Assembly (NCBI RefSeq): GCF_964275005.1
Contig: NC_092695.1
Coordinates: 7,903,832-7,967,831 of the forward strand
Source: Diadema setosum
Taxonomy: Eukaryota; Echinodermata; Echinoidea; Diadematoida; Diadematidae
DNA: 64,000 nucleotides
Direction of reading: 5' to 3'
Part shown: one piece after another, positions 25,650 through 36,908 of the stretch
Position numbering within the stretch: position 1 is the first letter of the stretch
Layout of the letters: every line of letters begins with the position of its first letter
Notes under the pieces: model-generated
The model's database searches: none
Told to the model about the DNA's origin: nothing
What the model saw: only the letters and a program-made list of their open reading frames with translations
Translations under genes and position numbers: made by a program

Positions 25650-25896
25650 GAAGAGTTTGTTTGCAAAAACCGATAAGTCCATATTTGTCAAGTGGAGATA
25701 TTTGCGATTAAAGGTCAAGAAAAATAAAGAGAATAATAAGAAAAATTTTGCTTCTTTTGACCATAACTTCAAAAATATACCCTTATATGTAGTGACCAAT
25801 ATATCATTTAAAAGGTATTATTTTGTACTTTATGACAGAGACCGTACTTCAAAATCTTCAAAAATGGACTTATCGGTTTTTGCAAACAAACTCTTC
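25650..25896. mobile_element. Palindromic MITE with 4-bp ACAT target duplication
   Basis: Ends are inverted copies of GAAGAGTTTGTTTGCAAAAA continuing through CCGATAAGTCCAT. ACAT flanks it at 25646-25649 and 25897-25900. A related dispersed repeat near 55951-55970 shows the joined flanks without the insert, supporting the boundaries. Confidence 0.8.
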
Positions 25897-25900
25897 ACAT

Positions 25901-26192
25901 ATTTCAGAAATAATAGCAGTGTAATTCCATAACTATACCGCTTGCTTGCGAGTTCACCTGTCTATGCATACCTTATTCTTTTGTTCTGCTTCCTTGAGCC
26001 CCAACTCATGCATTCTTATGGTGACTCTCCCATGTCATCATCCTTGTTCATTGCAGTTTGTTCTATTTTTTTGAAAATATTCTTATTCTTCATCCCAATT
26101 ATCACAAATTCTGAAACTCTGTCCTCAGTATAACTAATTCATAGTTGTACAAATGTAAAAATCTGAGAATCACCCGGAGGTCTCCTTTAATG
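25901..26192 (+). repeat. Dispersed repeat, copy A (second copy at 55945)
   Basis: Shares long blocks with 55945-56262 in the same orientation, such as TTGAGCCCCAACTCAT, CCATGTCATCATCCTTGTTC and the end CCGGAGGTCTCCTTTAA. The left part of this copy (about 25637-25649) is separated from the rest by the ACAT-flanked MITE. The AGGAGACC...TTAA end resembles the TTAA-type MITEs in this window. Confidence 0.75.
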
Positions 26193-26859
26193 GGGGAGTT
26201 TCTTGAGCGCACAGGGAAACATGCTTTGAAATATCAATAGGGCAAGTGTTGAGACGAAATACTGTAGAAATATGAGAATATACAGTGCTGTGGTTTTGGT
26301 AGAAGAAATAGGGTATCTGTATTTGTCCTCAGTGATAACCAAAAAACTTATTTGGAAAGAATGATAGACATCAAAAAAGAATTGCCCAATCAAACATGTC
26401 GGGATTTTTCTCAAACATCAGTGTTCTCATTTTCTTTGCAGTGTAAAACAAAAATAAAAAACAAAAAAGCAGGGCCGGATACAGTATCCGGATGGAAATT
26501 GGTGGGATGGGCGTAAACCCGCGGGTATTATAACATACTGACGTGAAAAAAAAAAGAAAAAAAAAAACAAGACCAAGAACTACTTTCTTTCTGTGCCCTG
26601 GGGAGAAATATTCATCAATTGCATTTTGGAAATGTTGGAAATCACAACTTTTGATGAAATTGTCTCCTACAGTATCTCTTCTTATATCATGAAGGCTTTT
26701 TTTTTATAATTAAGTTTCTTTCCTCTATGACCATGATAAAACAAACCCCTGATGATTAAGACAATCAAAACTTGGCAAATGAACTCTTTGGACATTAGCA
26801 AAAGGGAATACATTAACAGTTTTTGCAAACACTTTATACAATTGTCTAATACTCCATCA
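26193..26859. other. Foldback interior, no gene seen
   Basis: AT-rich sequence without coding or clear repeat structure. GCAGGGCCGGATACAG near 26470 faintly resembles the CAGGGGCGGATCC termini found elsewhere in the window, but no partner end was found. Confidence 0.5.
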
Positions 26860-28260
26860 AGCTCATAAAAAATACAATTCTACTGCAACAAGAAATCCAT
26901 TCAGTAAGACTCGTCCTCGGTGTACATCGCTTAAAATGCCAACTTTTTAAAAATAATGCCCCAGCTCTTAAATTTACTTTAAAAAGGGGAATTAAAGCTC
27001 AACACCTTTGGCCTATGACTTTTTTAGGTACCGTATCACCTTACGGTTGAGGAGATGGGTAAAGAAAATTATTAACGAAATAAAACTTATAGGAACATGC
27101 TTCACATGACCTCACCGTTTTCTTCTCTTAAGAAAGAAACGAAATCTGAAAATTGTTCAAGAGTGTTTTTGAACATAGTACATTGCAAAAGCAGAAAAAA
27201 ATCAGTGTTTTTAAGAAACATAACTCACAACAACAAGGAATTCCTGTCGTGTCTAGTATTGCACGTATTTTGGTTTGGAGGGTTTAGGATGCTAATATTT
27301 CAAGACAAGTTTATGCTCCGGCACTTCAATGAACTTAACTGTAAAGTAATGATCAACCTCTCTTGGCAATAAACTCAACATTTGCTGTTCTTCAGTAAAG
27401 CATATGACAGAAACATATGAGAGACATGTCTAAAATTCATATGAATAAGCTCACAGCAACAACAAAAATACTATGTTATCTATAAACTAATACTGCATGT
27501 ACTTAGTTTCGAGGGATTTAGATGCAAAATGTTATGACAAAAGCCCCTACGTGGCTACCAGCAATTAAACATCCTTCAACTTCTTTAGCAAATGAGCTCA
27601 TGTGTATCATCTTCTTGTTGAGAAGACGAAGATGAATAATGATAAAATAACCAAACTATCAACTTTCCTTAACATGTTTTACATGAAATCATTATTGCCT
27701 TCTCGTAACGAAATAGAAAAAAAAAACAGAACATCTGAAATTGTTCAAAATCGCTTCTTGATAACGATGAAAGCAAAGGAAACTTAGTGTTTGTAACCAC
27801 TATGACACGTGTCTACAGATCTGTCATGCTCATAAGAAACGTAACTCACAGGAATATAATTTTATACAGTGTAAAAAGTACTTGGTTTGGAGGACATTTA
27901 GATGCCAACTTTTCAAGAATAATACACTAGCACTGACATTAACTGATGAAAAAAAGTAATGCTTAGCTTCTTTATCCAATTAGCCCATAGGTAATTCCTT
28001 GTAGTTGAAAAAAAACCCGAGTACACATAAAAATATAGACTTTCCGTAACATGTATCACAGGTCATGATCTTCACATTTTTGCTCCTCTTAACTTAAAAG
28101 AAATAAATATATATTTAAATTTGTTTTAAATGACCTTTAAACAATATGAAGAAAAAAATTATGTGTCTGCAAAGGCTTGACACGTGTCTAATACTGGGTC
28201 ACGCTCATATTAAACGTAGCTCACAGGAACAAGGAATTCACGTGTGTATAAAATAATGCT
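26860..28260 (+). repeat. Degenerate tandem repeat in the interior of the foldback element
   Basis: A word like GCTCATAAGAAACGTAACTC with ACAGGAACAAGGAATTC recurs near 26869, 27217, 27447, 27830 and 28211. A second word, TTTGGAGGATTTAGATGCCA, recurs at a fixed distance after the first four of them. Spacing is roughly 230-385 bases. Units are strongly diverged, far older-looking than the 147-bp arms. Open frames here are chance. Confidence 0.65.
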
Positions 28261-28920
28261 GCAGAGAGGGTGCAAAGTTGAACCCTTTATTGAGGGTGCG
28301 AAAATGTTCCCTTTGATACATCTTTCCACCCACACTAAGTGGTGCTAGGTTGCACCTCTTCTTGAGGGTGCATCTTTCCACCCACACTAAGGGGTGCTAA
28401 GTTGCACCTTTCTTGAGGGTGCGATCTTGCACCCTTTACCTTTCGGCGCACCTTTGCACCCCGTGTAGCCTTTACATCTTGGTGCAACTTTACATCCTTT
28501 CGTGAGGGTGCAAAGAAACACCCAAAGTTCCAAGATTGTGCCTTGTTTTGAGGGTGCAATCTTGGAACTTTGCGTGCTACTTTGTACCCTCAAGAAAGGG
28601 TGAAAGTTACACCCTCGGGAGCAACTTTGCCCCCTTGAAAAAGGCGCAACCTCTTTCCTTTAGGTGCAACTTTATGCCCGAAGGATGCAAGAATTTATAC
28701 CCTCTCTTGAGGGTGCAATCTTGTGCCTTATTGGTATGATGTTGCACCTATGTGGTGCTTATTTGCTCCATGACTGCTGCAAAATTGCTCCTTTAAAGGA
28801 GCAAGTCAGTGTCATCGCCTGCTCCTTTATAGGGGCAATATTGCCCATCATCTCAAGGTGCAACTTAGCATCACATACTCGGGTACGATTTAGTTCCTTA
28901 ACTACACTAAACCTTGAATA
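28255..28920. repeat. Array of iterated GGGTGCAA motif on both strands
   Basis: GAGGGTGCAA, its complement TTGCACCCT and close variants occur some thirty times in 0.67 kb, in both orientations, with spacers of AAG, TCTT or AACTT. The stretch ends with a related GGAGCAA/TTGCTCC form. No terminal target duplication was defined. It lies inside the foldback element. Confidence 0.75.
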
Positions 28921-31189
28921 GTGCGAACTGATGTAAGCCTATTTGCTCAGAATATAACTTATGTTGTTGCACTCTGCAAAGTAAATAGGATTAGTGTAAC
29001 TTGGATCTTGTGAATCATGAAATGTGTGTGCGTGTGGAATTTGTGAGTTGTGAAAATGTTAATGTAAAAGTTAACTTAGTTGTGTTTGAATAATATACTG
29101 AAACCAAAAATTTACCCAATTACCTTTTCAATATTAAAAAAAGGTGAGCACTATATCTATCAAACAGTTAACCTTCTCGGCAAGAGTATACATCTGCATG
29201 ACGGAAGAGGTGAACATATGATATGCAGTTGTCTGGATACGTTTTATTCAAAACGTTTGAATGCGTATTTATTCACATAATCTATAAGAATAACATATTA
29301 TGCTTCTTACCAGTACTCAAAGCCTCTAAAACAAGAGCATGCTTCTTACACTTCTAAAGTATACACCATATCTTAAAAACAAAATGTAAGAGGATTTAAG
29401 AAGCTGTTTGTATGCATTCAAACGTATCCATATTTCTATCTAAAATCTAAAACGTGTCTTGTTAAAGGGGAATTCGTTTTATAATGACGATGCCAATTGT
29501 CTGAAAGTCCTTATCACGACATGTCTTGGAGTTCACGCTTATTGAAAACATGAGATTCTTGGCACGTAGATTACAACTATGATTTAAAGAGTTAACTGAG
29601 ATACGCATACCGTATACGGGCATTTCGATGAAAACATTTAAATACAAGGCACTGTAAATAATATGAAAATCAAACTTGATACCAGCCCTTATCGGCAACC
29701 AATAGAGACTATGGAGGACTGCAGTTATAATGATTTATTGTGTTCAGATATTGTTTTGGGTGATACACGCATGCCGACTGATTTGGGATCAATTCGAGTC
29801 CCTCGAGCTGAGATTCCGGAACTGCAATGAGCAAACCATCATTATGCATAACAAAGTGACTGAGAATAATGCATGCACCAGTTTCTGTTTCGTTGTTCTA
29901 TACACAGAAAGTTGTTTCGTTTTCCAATCCTGTGCAGGCACACAGATTTTACAGAATTCAATCATCTTTGGCTATAACGCCATGGTCGCGTGCAAAATGA
30001 ATGCAGCTTATCTAACTTAACCTGTAGTTACTGAATAGGGGACTACTGTATATTCAATTTATACATTATTAATCGGATGATAGAACCTGTCAAGAGTAAA
30101 TTGCGGATATCATATACCATTGTCAAATTCACTTTAATTCTATAAATAGTATCAATGGAATGTTATGAACCACTTCAGCATTAACAATCATTATCATAAT
30201 TATTTCCCTGAAACGGCTGCATTTGTATGAGAGGGAAGAGTTTGGCATCATACATAGCAAGAGTCGTGACTACAAAACTAAATACATGTATTATACAAGG
30301 TTTTAGGACACTTTGAATCATGCCCCCCCCCCCCAAAAAAAAACAACAAACAAACAAACAAACAAACAAACAAACAAACCAACAACTTAGTGAAATGTTG
30401 TACAATATATGCCCTACTTCCATTAACCTATGATCTTTGACCTTTGAATACATGGCCCGCATTTTTTCAACGAATAGGCATTTGGATGCAACGTAGGTAA
30501 TATACAAAAGAAAAAATGTTTTAGGAAAATACATTCACTTCAGAAATAATTATGGAACAAATAGCAAAATATTGACACGTTCACTTCTTCCGTAATGACA
30601 TGACAGAAAACTTTCCTCACCGAATCGTTCTGCCGTAATTCATGAGCAAGTCATGGATATATACTTAGTTCGATTAAAAGTATACATTGAGTCATTGCAA
30701 AAGCATCTAATGAAAAGTATGCTTCAGAACTACATCATTGTCATTTATTCTATAACACTAATAATATAGAGCTATTGGTCCGCCATATTGCCTAACAGGT
30801 CGTTGTCCTCCTATCACTATACCACGTTTGTTTAGCAAATAAGGCACAGAATTTAATTTTGCACTTGTTGCCAAAGACTCTAATCTTCTTTACCGCTATT
30901 CCCAGACATGTATGATGGTGCTGTATGAATTAGAAACGGAAGCTTACAAATATTCACCATCTAGCAAGGCAAGCGAAGTGATGTCTCGTCCACGTATCGA
31001 CTTTGTGATTACAGAGATTTTCAAATGGCATAGGCCTAGTTCATTGACTTTTTGACTGTTGACGTAGTCGGACTTCACCAATATTAACACTTGACAGCAA
31101 TCATTAGATGATCTGAGGAGTGAATTTGGTGGTCATATAGCTCAAAAGTGTGGAAAGTTATTGAAAGAACACCAGAATACTATGTCGAC
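28921..31189. other. Foldback interior, no gene seen
   Basis: AT-rich DNA with no recognisable protein. It holds a poly-C/poly-A run followed by (CAAA)n at about 30324-30379. The open frames are short and unlike any known family. Confidence 0.5.
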
Positions 31190-32473
31190 AGTGTTTATCA
31201 GGTGAGATACAAACATAGAACAAGTTCCAGTGGGTTTCAGGAGGTTACTTTTCCAGCCATCAGGGCTATAGTCTACTCTCTAAAAAAAAATCGAGTGAAA
31301 ATATTCACTCTAAAAAGAGTGAATACAAAAAAAGAGTGAATTTCGAGTGAAATTGGAGTGAATTTTGAGTGAAAATGTTCATTTTCACTCATTTTGGAGT
31401 GACGTCAGGGATCACTCCAAAATCTTCGAGTGATCCCTGACGTCACTCCAAAATGAGTGAAAATGAGCATTTTCACTCAAAATTCACTCCAATTTCACTC
31501 GAAATTTCACTCTTTTTTGTATTCACTCTTTTTAGAGTGAAAATTTTCACTCGATTTTTTTTAGAGAGTAGCTGGTAAAATTGGGTCTTTGAGGGCATCT
31601 GGGGGCTACCCCCGTCCCCCCCCCCCCCACTTCTTAAAACGTCTGGCAACGGCCATGCATATATCCTGTAAGTGTAAATAACAAGTTCCAGTGGGTTTCA
31701 TTAGGTTATATTTTCAGCTAGGCTAGCCTAGCTGGAAAAAGTTGGGTCTTTAAGGGCGTCTGGCGGCTACCCCCCACCACTTAAAACGTCTGGCAATGGT
31801 CATTCATTTATCCTGTAAGTGTAACGAACAAGTTCCAGTGGGTTTCATTAGGTTACTTTTTCAGCTAGGCTAGCCTAGCTGGAAAAATTTGGGTCTTTAA
31901 GGGCGTCTGGCGGCTACCCCCCACCACTTAAAACGTCTGGCAATGGTCATTCATTTATCCTGTAAGTGTAACGAACAAGTTCCAGTTGTTTTCATGGGGT
32001 TACTTTTCCAGCTAGGCTAGCCTAGCTGGAAAAATTTGGGTCTTTAAGGGCGTCTGGCGGCTACCCCCCACCACTTAAAACGTCTGGCAATGGTCATTCA
32101 TTTATCCTGTAAGTGTAACGAACAAGTTCCAGTGGTTTTCATGAGGTTACTTTTTCAGCTAGGCTAGCCTAGCTGGAGTTGGGCCTTTAAGAGCGTCTGG
32201 CGGCTACCCCCCACCACTTAAAACGTCTGGCAATGGTCATTCATTTATCCTGTAAGTGTAACGAACAAGTTCCAGTTGTTTTCAAGGGGTTACTTTTCCA
32301 GCTAGGCTAGCCTAATTTTGAGGGGTCCTTTTTTTGGCCCTCCTGGCCACACCCACCACCGATGACCAGCCAGACGTGCATTTCCATACTTAGGGGCGTA
32401 TGTACTAAATTGCTATATACATAAAAATTGGTAACCTTTTCAGCTAGGCTGACCCCCGCTGGCTCCCGGACTA
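31190..32473 (-). repeat. Right arm of the foldback element: inverted 147-bp array plus tip
   Basis: Palindrome cores lie at 31716, 31863, 32010, 32157 and 32300, again mostly 147 bases apart, in the orientation opposite to the left arm. The innermost unit is split by the palindromic element at 31273-31571. The tip matches the left tip base for base with few differences. Confidence 0.9.
31273..31571. mobile_element. Near-perfect 300-bp hairpin element of iterated GAGTGA motif
   Basis: The two halves are almost exact reverse complements, starting CTACTCTCTAAAAAAAA and meeting near 31425. Each arm consists largely of GAGTGAA or TTCACTC words separated by AT spacers, plus TGACGTCA, a CRE-like palindrome, in GGAGTGACGTCAGGGATCAC. 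It interrupts the innermost unit of the right foldback arm. It has no coding capacity, so it must be mobilised in trans if mobile. Confidence 0.85.
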
Positions 32474-32549
32474 CTAGCTCTTTGCGTGCAGCGCGCAGAC
32501 AAGAGCCAATCACGTTTCAAAGAAGTGTTGACAAGACGGTTCTAGCTAA

Positions 32550-32690
32550 AGCGTAAAAACGATTGACTCGATTGTAGTCAAATTTGCTTGAAAGTTGATA
32601 GAATTCTAGTCAAAATAACTAGAATTTAGTTGAAAAAATATGAACCAAAAATCTAGTCACAAAATGACTAGATATTTTTAAGAGTGTAGG
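32550..32690. repeat. Iterated GACTAG element, right-end copy
   Basis: Contains TCTAGTCAAAATAACTAGA and ends GACTAGATATTTTTAAGAGTGTAG, the inverse of the left end at 17668. It lies about 80 bases outside the foldback element. Confidence 0.6.
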
Positions 32691-33806
32691 AAAACAGCAA
32701 CAACATCAACAACAATGATAACAAATTAAAGGAATACCGCAGCTTCAGTTATGAAGGGATTTTGCTTTCAACAGAACACGAATGGATAATAACAAATAGA
32801 GAAAATGAATAAGTCAAGGCAAAGTACAAGGCTAGATTGCTGGAAACACCCCTGAATGTACTATAAAGATTGATTCAATGAAAGAATAAAAATGGGAAAG
32901 AGCAAATATGAGGTTTCAGGCAATAAAAACAAACCAATAAATAAACAAACCGATAATTAAAGGATGAACCCCCCCCCCCCCCCTCTCTCTCTCTCTCTGT
33001 CGGTCTTGCTATCTTCGAATGTGACATATGAATACACAAAAGCAAAAAATGAAAAATACTTCCTGTCTTGAAACAGAATAGCTCTACAGGGTTTTGTAAT
33101 TCATATCTTCTTCTTTTTTTCTCAGTGAATAGAAATATTTGCTGCTGTTATCTATAGGCCTACTCGTATACTAAGAGAGCGAGGTGTATAGTTGTGATGC
33201 TTATAGGTGTCATAAAAATTTAGGAATTAATGTATATAATGGCATATGGTCATGTGCGTTGACGCACGAAGTGCGAGATATGATGACTACATATAGTTGT
33301 CACAGACATATGTTTTTACAAACGAGAATAAAAAGACTCCACTTCCACAATAACAATGCGCCCCGGGAGCTAGGCTATTCGAGCTTTTTATTGGCTCCGA
33401 CAGATCAAAGCGCTCGTTAGTCTGGGTGCCATAGTCAGATCCTTGGCCTAACCTTGTCTTACCCTCTGTCCTCTATTTTTTTTTTTATGTTTTGCCTAGT
33501 TTCGAAGGTTCTCAATCCGAATCTCTGTGATGCTACTCTTGAGAGTTTTGAGATGCAAGATGGCCCCCAAAACGGCCTCAATAAATAAAAATTTCCTACA
33601 TTTCCTTATAAAATATTGAAAATTGGAAACAAGGATGAAAGAGTTCCATCATCCAGATTTTGATTCAACATTCTCAAAATAGGATAAAACCATGAAAACA
33701 AACAAACAAATTGGGCGGACAGTAAAACAAGAATATGCCTCTGGCACCAAGTCTATTGCAGGACGAGGACGACATGCTGTGCATAACTATCATATTTTGC
33801 TGCACG
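32691..33806. other. No gene seen
   Basis: AT-rich with a poly-C/(CT)n tract at 32968-32999. No coding signal. Confidence 0.5.
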
Positions 33807-33811
33807 CTGTA

Positions 33812-34021
33812 CAGGGGCGGGTCCATACAGAAAGGGGGAGGGGCGCAATCAGTTTGTATTTCTGGTGCCACAGGTTTAATCAGTTGACAACAAGAAAAAA
33901 TAGCCTTAGCAGGAGTTTTCTTGTATTTTCGGACTTAATCGGCCGACAAGCAAGCAAGAAAAAAAAAAAAAAAAAATTAAAGGGGGCGTGAGCCCGCTGC
34001 ATCCCCCTCCCCAAACCGCTG
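33812..34021. mobile_element. CAGGGGCGGATCC-family MITE, copy 2 (diverged)
   Basis: Left end CAGGGGCGGGTCCATACAG, right end CCCCAAACCGCTG, flanked by CTGTA at 33807-33811 and 34022-34026. Shares TATTTCTGGTGCCAC with copy 3 (TATTTCTGGTGCTAC) and the GGGGGCGTG inner motif with the family. A poly-A run (33959-33976) lies inside. Confidence 0.8.
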
Positions 34022-34904
34022 CTGTATATTTGCATTTTAAAATTTTGCTGAAAAACAAAACTCTGATTGGTATATTTGGAGGCAAAGAAAGGGCGGTAGT
34101 TTAAACGAGGTTTGCACTTTGTCTTCATTTATCACTATTAATATTATGATCACCTTTATCATCATTGCTATGCTCGTTTATTTATGAAATGATTCACGTA
34201 TGCGTGTTCGTACTTGGAAGAATTTCCTATAGGTCCTAACATTTACCAAAACTTGTGGACCTTCACACTAGAATGATGTACATGTACTTTTAAACACGTT
34301 TTCGAAGTTGCAGGGTTCATTTTGCATCATGATATATGACATATTTTGTTTGGCTTAAGATCATCATTGTCATCTTGTCATCATTTTTTTTTTCAGTTAG
34401 TTGTAAACTTCAGGAGGGGTAACCATAAAGTATGACAGAAGGGTGGATGCATTTATACACAGTCCGATTTTTTTTTTTTTTTTTTTGCTTCTCCGCGCAT
34501 GCGTGGAATCATACAGTGATTTCCAACTTAAACACTTTTCATCGTCATCATTTTCAAAGTTCTTCTTCCGAGAATTACACGGTACACGGATCAGCAGTAG
34601 ATGGAGTGTGGGAGAGCCAAAGAATCGCATGTTGTTTGGAAAGGCTCCACCCCCTCACGGTGGGCGGGTGAGTGCTACACTGTATGGACTATAATACCTT
34701 TGATCATAAGTCATTGTAAATCCTTTGTTGGTAAGGGTTTGCAAGGATAAAGCAATACAATGCATATCACAAGAGATACAATCATAGACAATACGAAAAT
34801 ACACAACATGGAGCACAGGACACCACTTCTGTTGCACTACGAACAGCTTCTAAAATTGCTTGATGTTGAATGCAAGTAAAACGGTAGAAGGAATATTATG
34901 TTCA

Positions 34905-35342
34905 GGGTTCACACCCGTAAATACAATGAACTATCCCAGACCCCTTCACAAATTCGTACCAAAGATACCAAAATAAATGAAGAAAAAATTGATTAAAAAT
35001 CAATGATGTAGTTTGGCAAAAAACTGAATAGTTGTAGATATTGAGTATGAATTCCTCTACAAATTGCATTTTGGTTGGAAGATGAAAGCTTTTCTGGTGG
35101 AATTTGAGGGGACTATATTTCATTGGGTACGTGTACGGAAAATGGGTGATTTTTTGAGTGACAAGAACTCGTAGTCTGGCTTTGCGGACCACCCTGAGAA
35201 TTTGATGGATGAAAGGGTATATCTAACTTATCCAGGTTAGTGAAGCTGAAACACCTCATTTCTCCCAGCTATTTTACAGAATTTTTTGAAATTTGATTTT
35301 TAACACACATCCCTATGGGGAAATATTTATGGGTGTGAGCCC
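34905..35342. mobile_element. GGGCTCACACCC-ended transposon, left copy of a tandem pair
   Basis: Ends GGGTTCACACCCGTAAATA and the inverse of GGGCTCACACCCATAAATA. 438 bp; almost identical to 35943-36408 except for about 30 bases missing near 35193. Flanked left by TTCA (34901-34904) and right by TATA (35343-35346). No transposase; the open frame across it is short and AT-rich. Confidence 0.8.
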
Positions 35343-35346
35343 TATA

Positions 35347-35938
35347 GAGGATGCATGCAATGGACACAAGTCTATGGGAAGTATTCATCCCATACAAACT
35401 CTGCTGGTTTATGTTGATCTATTGTGTCAGATTTCTTCTTCCCTCCCCCCTTCTACTTCCTACCCCCCCCCCTCCTCTACCACCCCCACTCTATTTGGCT
35501 ACAATTTTATTTTCTTTTTATGTTGTTGTGTTACTAGTTCTTTGTACATAGCAGTCATCAGTATCACACAACTTTGAATGACTGTGTTATTTTAATGTAT
35601 TTCTTTGTTTGGCTACCTCTGAAACAGGTCAAAATTCATAAAGTTAGTCTGTTTGACAAAACAAAGTCTTTTCAAGTATTTTGTAGGCAATAATGTGATG
35701 ATGACACCCCACAACCAAAGATTACTGCCTGCATATAGGTATTCATCTCATGAAGAACTGATCAACATTACATTTTTATTTCTAAAAAAAAAACCCTCAA
35801 AGGGCATGAGATTCAAAAGTGTCCCTTTGAGAAGCTTTATATCCCTTGAATGTGTAATTTCCCATGTGATGTAAGGGCAAATATCATCAAAAACACATTT
35901 ATGATGTTTAAAAGTTAAATGAGAAATTTGACCTCCAC
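35347..35938. other. Unique segment between the paired transposons
   Basis: 592 bp bounded by TATA on both sides and by identical transposons. C-rich CTTCTACTTCCTACCCCCC tract near 35450-35490; no recognised gene. Confidence 0.6.
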
Positions 35939-35942
35939 TATA

Positions 35943-36408
35943 GGGCTCACACCCGTAAATACAATGAACTATCCCAGACCCCTTCACAAATTCGTACCAA
36001 AGATACCAAAATAAATGAAGAAAAAATTGATTAAAAATCAATGATGTAGTTTGGCAAAAAACTGAATAGCTGTAGATATTGAGTATGAATTCCTCTACAA
36101 ATTGCGTTTTGGTTGGAAGATGAAAGCTTTTCTGGTGGAATTTGAGGGGACTATATTTCATTGGGTACGTGTACGGAAAATGGGTGATTTTTTGAGTGAC
36201 AAGAACTCGTAGTCTGGCTTTGCGGACCCCTGGACAGAATTTGAACTAAATTATCCACCCTGAGAATTTGATGGATGAAAGGGTATATCTAACTTATCCA
36301 GGTTAGTGAAGCTGAAACACCTCATTTCTCCCAGCTATTTTACAGAATTTTTTGAAATTTGATTTTTAACACACATCCTTTTGGGGAAATATTTATAGGT
36401 GTGAGCCC
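35943..36408. mobile_element. GGGCTCACACCC-ended transposon, right copy of a tandem pair
   Basis: 466 bp, same orientation as the left copy and almost identical to it. Flanked left by TATA (35939-35942) and right by TTCA (36409-36412), the mirror of the left copy's flanks. Confidence 0.8.
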
Positions 36409-36413
36409 TTCAT

Positions 36414-36612
36414 GCATTATACTCTAAAGTGCTGTCTGGAGATGGCAGCAAACAGATATGCCTTGCGGACCGATTCGACAGTCGCATGTATTCGCAGCTC
36501 TAGCTAGACACAATTATAAATCCATGCGACAGTTCTGTGACTGTGAAATCGGTCCGCAGTGTATATTATTCTGTTTGCCGCCATCTCTAGGTAGCACTTA
36601 AGAGTATAATGC
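36414..36612. mobile_element. 200-bp palindromic MITE with GCATTATACTCT ends
   Basis: GCATTATACTCTAAAGTGCT and the inverse of GCATTATACTCTTAAGTGCT; inverted similarity extends about 45 bp through GAGATGGC(A/G)GCAAACAG. Centre pairs ACCGATTCGACAGTCGCATG-like halves. It abuts the transposon pair on its left. Confidence 0.75.
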
Positions 36613-36691
36613 CTAAAAATAATGTTCCCTCTGCCGTTTTACATGCATTCAACCACAAGCAATGTTTTAGAAGCCGTTCTTAATTCAACGG

Positions 36692-36908
36692 GGTCTAGGG
36701 CAATTACCCCCTGGGCAGTTTTGTTACCGCGGACCCTTCCCCTAATCCTAACTCTTGTCCTAATCCTGAACCTAATCTTAACCCTAACCCAAACTCTAAC
36801 CCTATACTTACCTCGACCCTAATCTTTACTCTAACCTCATCACAAACCAGTAACCAGCAACCAGGGGGAGGGGGTAATTGCCCTCGGGGGTAATTGCTCT
36901 GATACGGT
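36692..36908. mobile_element. Element with GGGCAATTACCCC ends carrying degenerate telomere-like repeats
   Basis: Left CTAGGGCAATTACCCCCTGG and right GGGGGTAATTGCCCTCGGGG with a second GGGTAATTGC copy. Between them, about 36731-36840 is a degraded run of CCCTAATCCTAA, ACCCTAACCC and similar units close to the TTAGGG telomere repeat. Confidence 0.65.
36731..36840. repeat. Degenerate telomere-like repeats
   Basis: CCCTAATCCTAACTC, CCTAATCTTAACCCTAACCC and CTCTAACCCTATAC-type units; most six-base steps carry a change from CCCTAA. Lies inside the GGGCAATTACCCC element. Confidence 0.8.

Larger units (their letters stand above)
24328..32473. mobile_element. 8.1-kb foldback-type element with long inverted termini of 147-bp tandem repeats
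   Basis: The outer tips are inverted copies beginning TAGTCCGGGAGCCAGCGGGG, then about 150 bp of unique terminal sequence, then arrays of a 147-bp unit running in opposite directions (24480-25640 and about 31190-32310). Each unit has the 18-base palindrome AGCTAGGCTAGCCTAGCT. The flanks carry CTA at 24325-24327 and 32474-32476, a possible 3-bp target duplication (TA is also compatible if the tip is read as GTCCGGG). The two tips look about 95% identical. The 5.5-kb interior has no transposase or other recognisable gene, so the element looks non-autonomous. Its architecture is that of foldback elements, a class known from sea urchins (TU elements) and flies. Other elements are inserted in it. 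Confidence 0.85.

Noticed and set aside
26470-26530. Fourth copy of the CAGGGGCGGATCC family
   Set aside because: GCAGGGCCGGATACAG is only loosely similar and no right end or duplication was found.
28335-28739. Open frames with repeated Cys-Lys-Val-Ala-Pro peptides
   Set aside because: They come from the iterated GGGTGCAA array on both strands.
24328-32473. Reading the 8-kb inverted-repeat element as a Polinton or other virus-like element
   Set aside because: No polymerase, integrase, capsid or ATPase coding sequence was seen, and the termini are tandem arrays, so a foldback element fits better.
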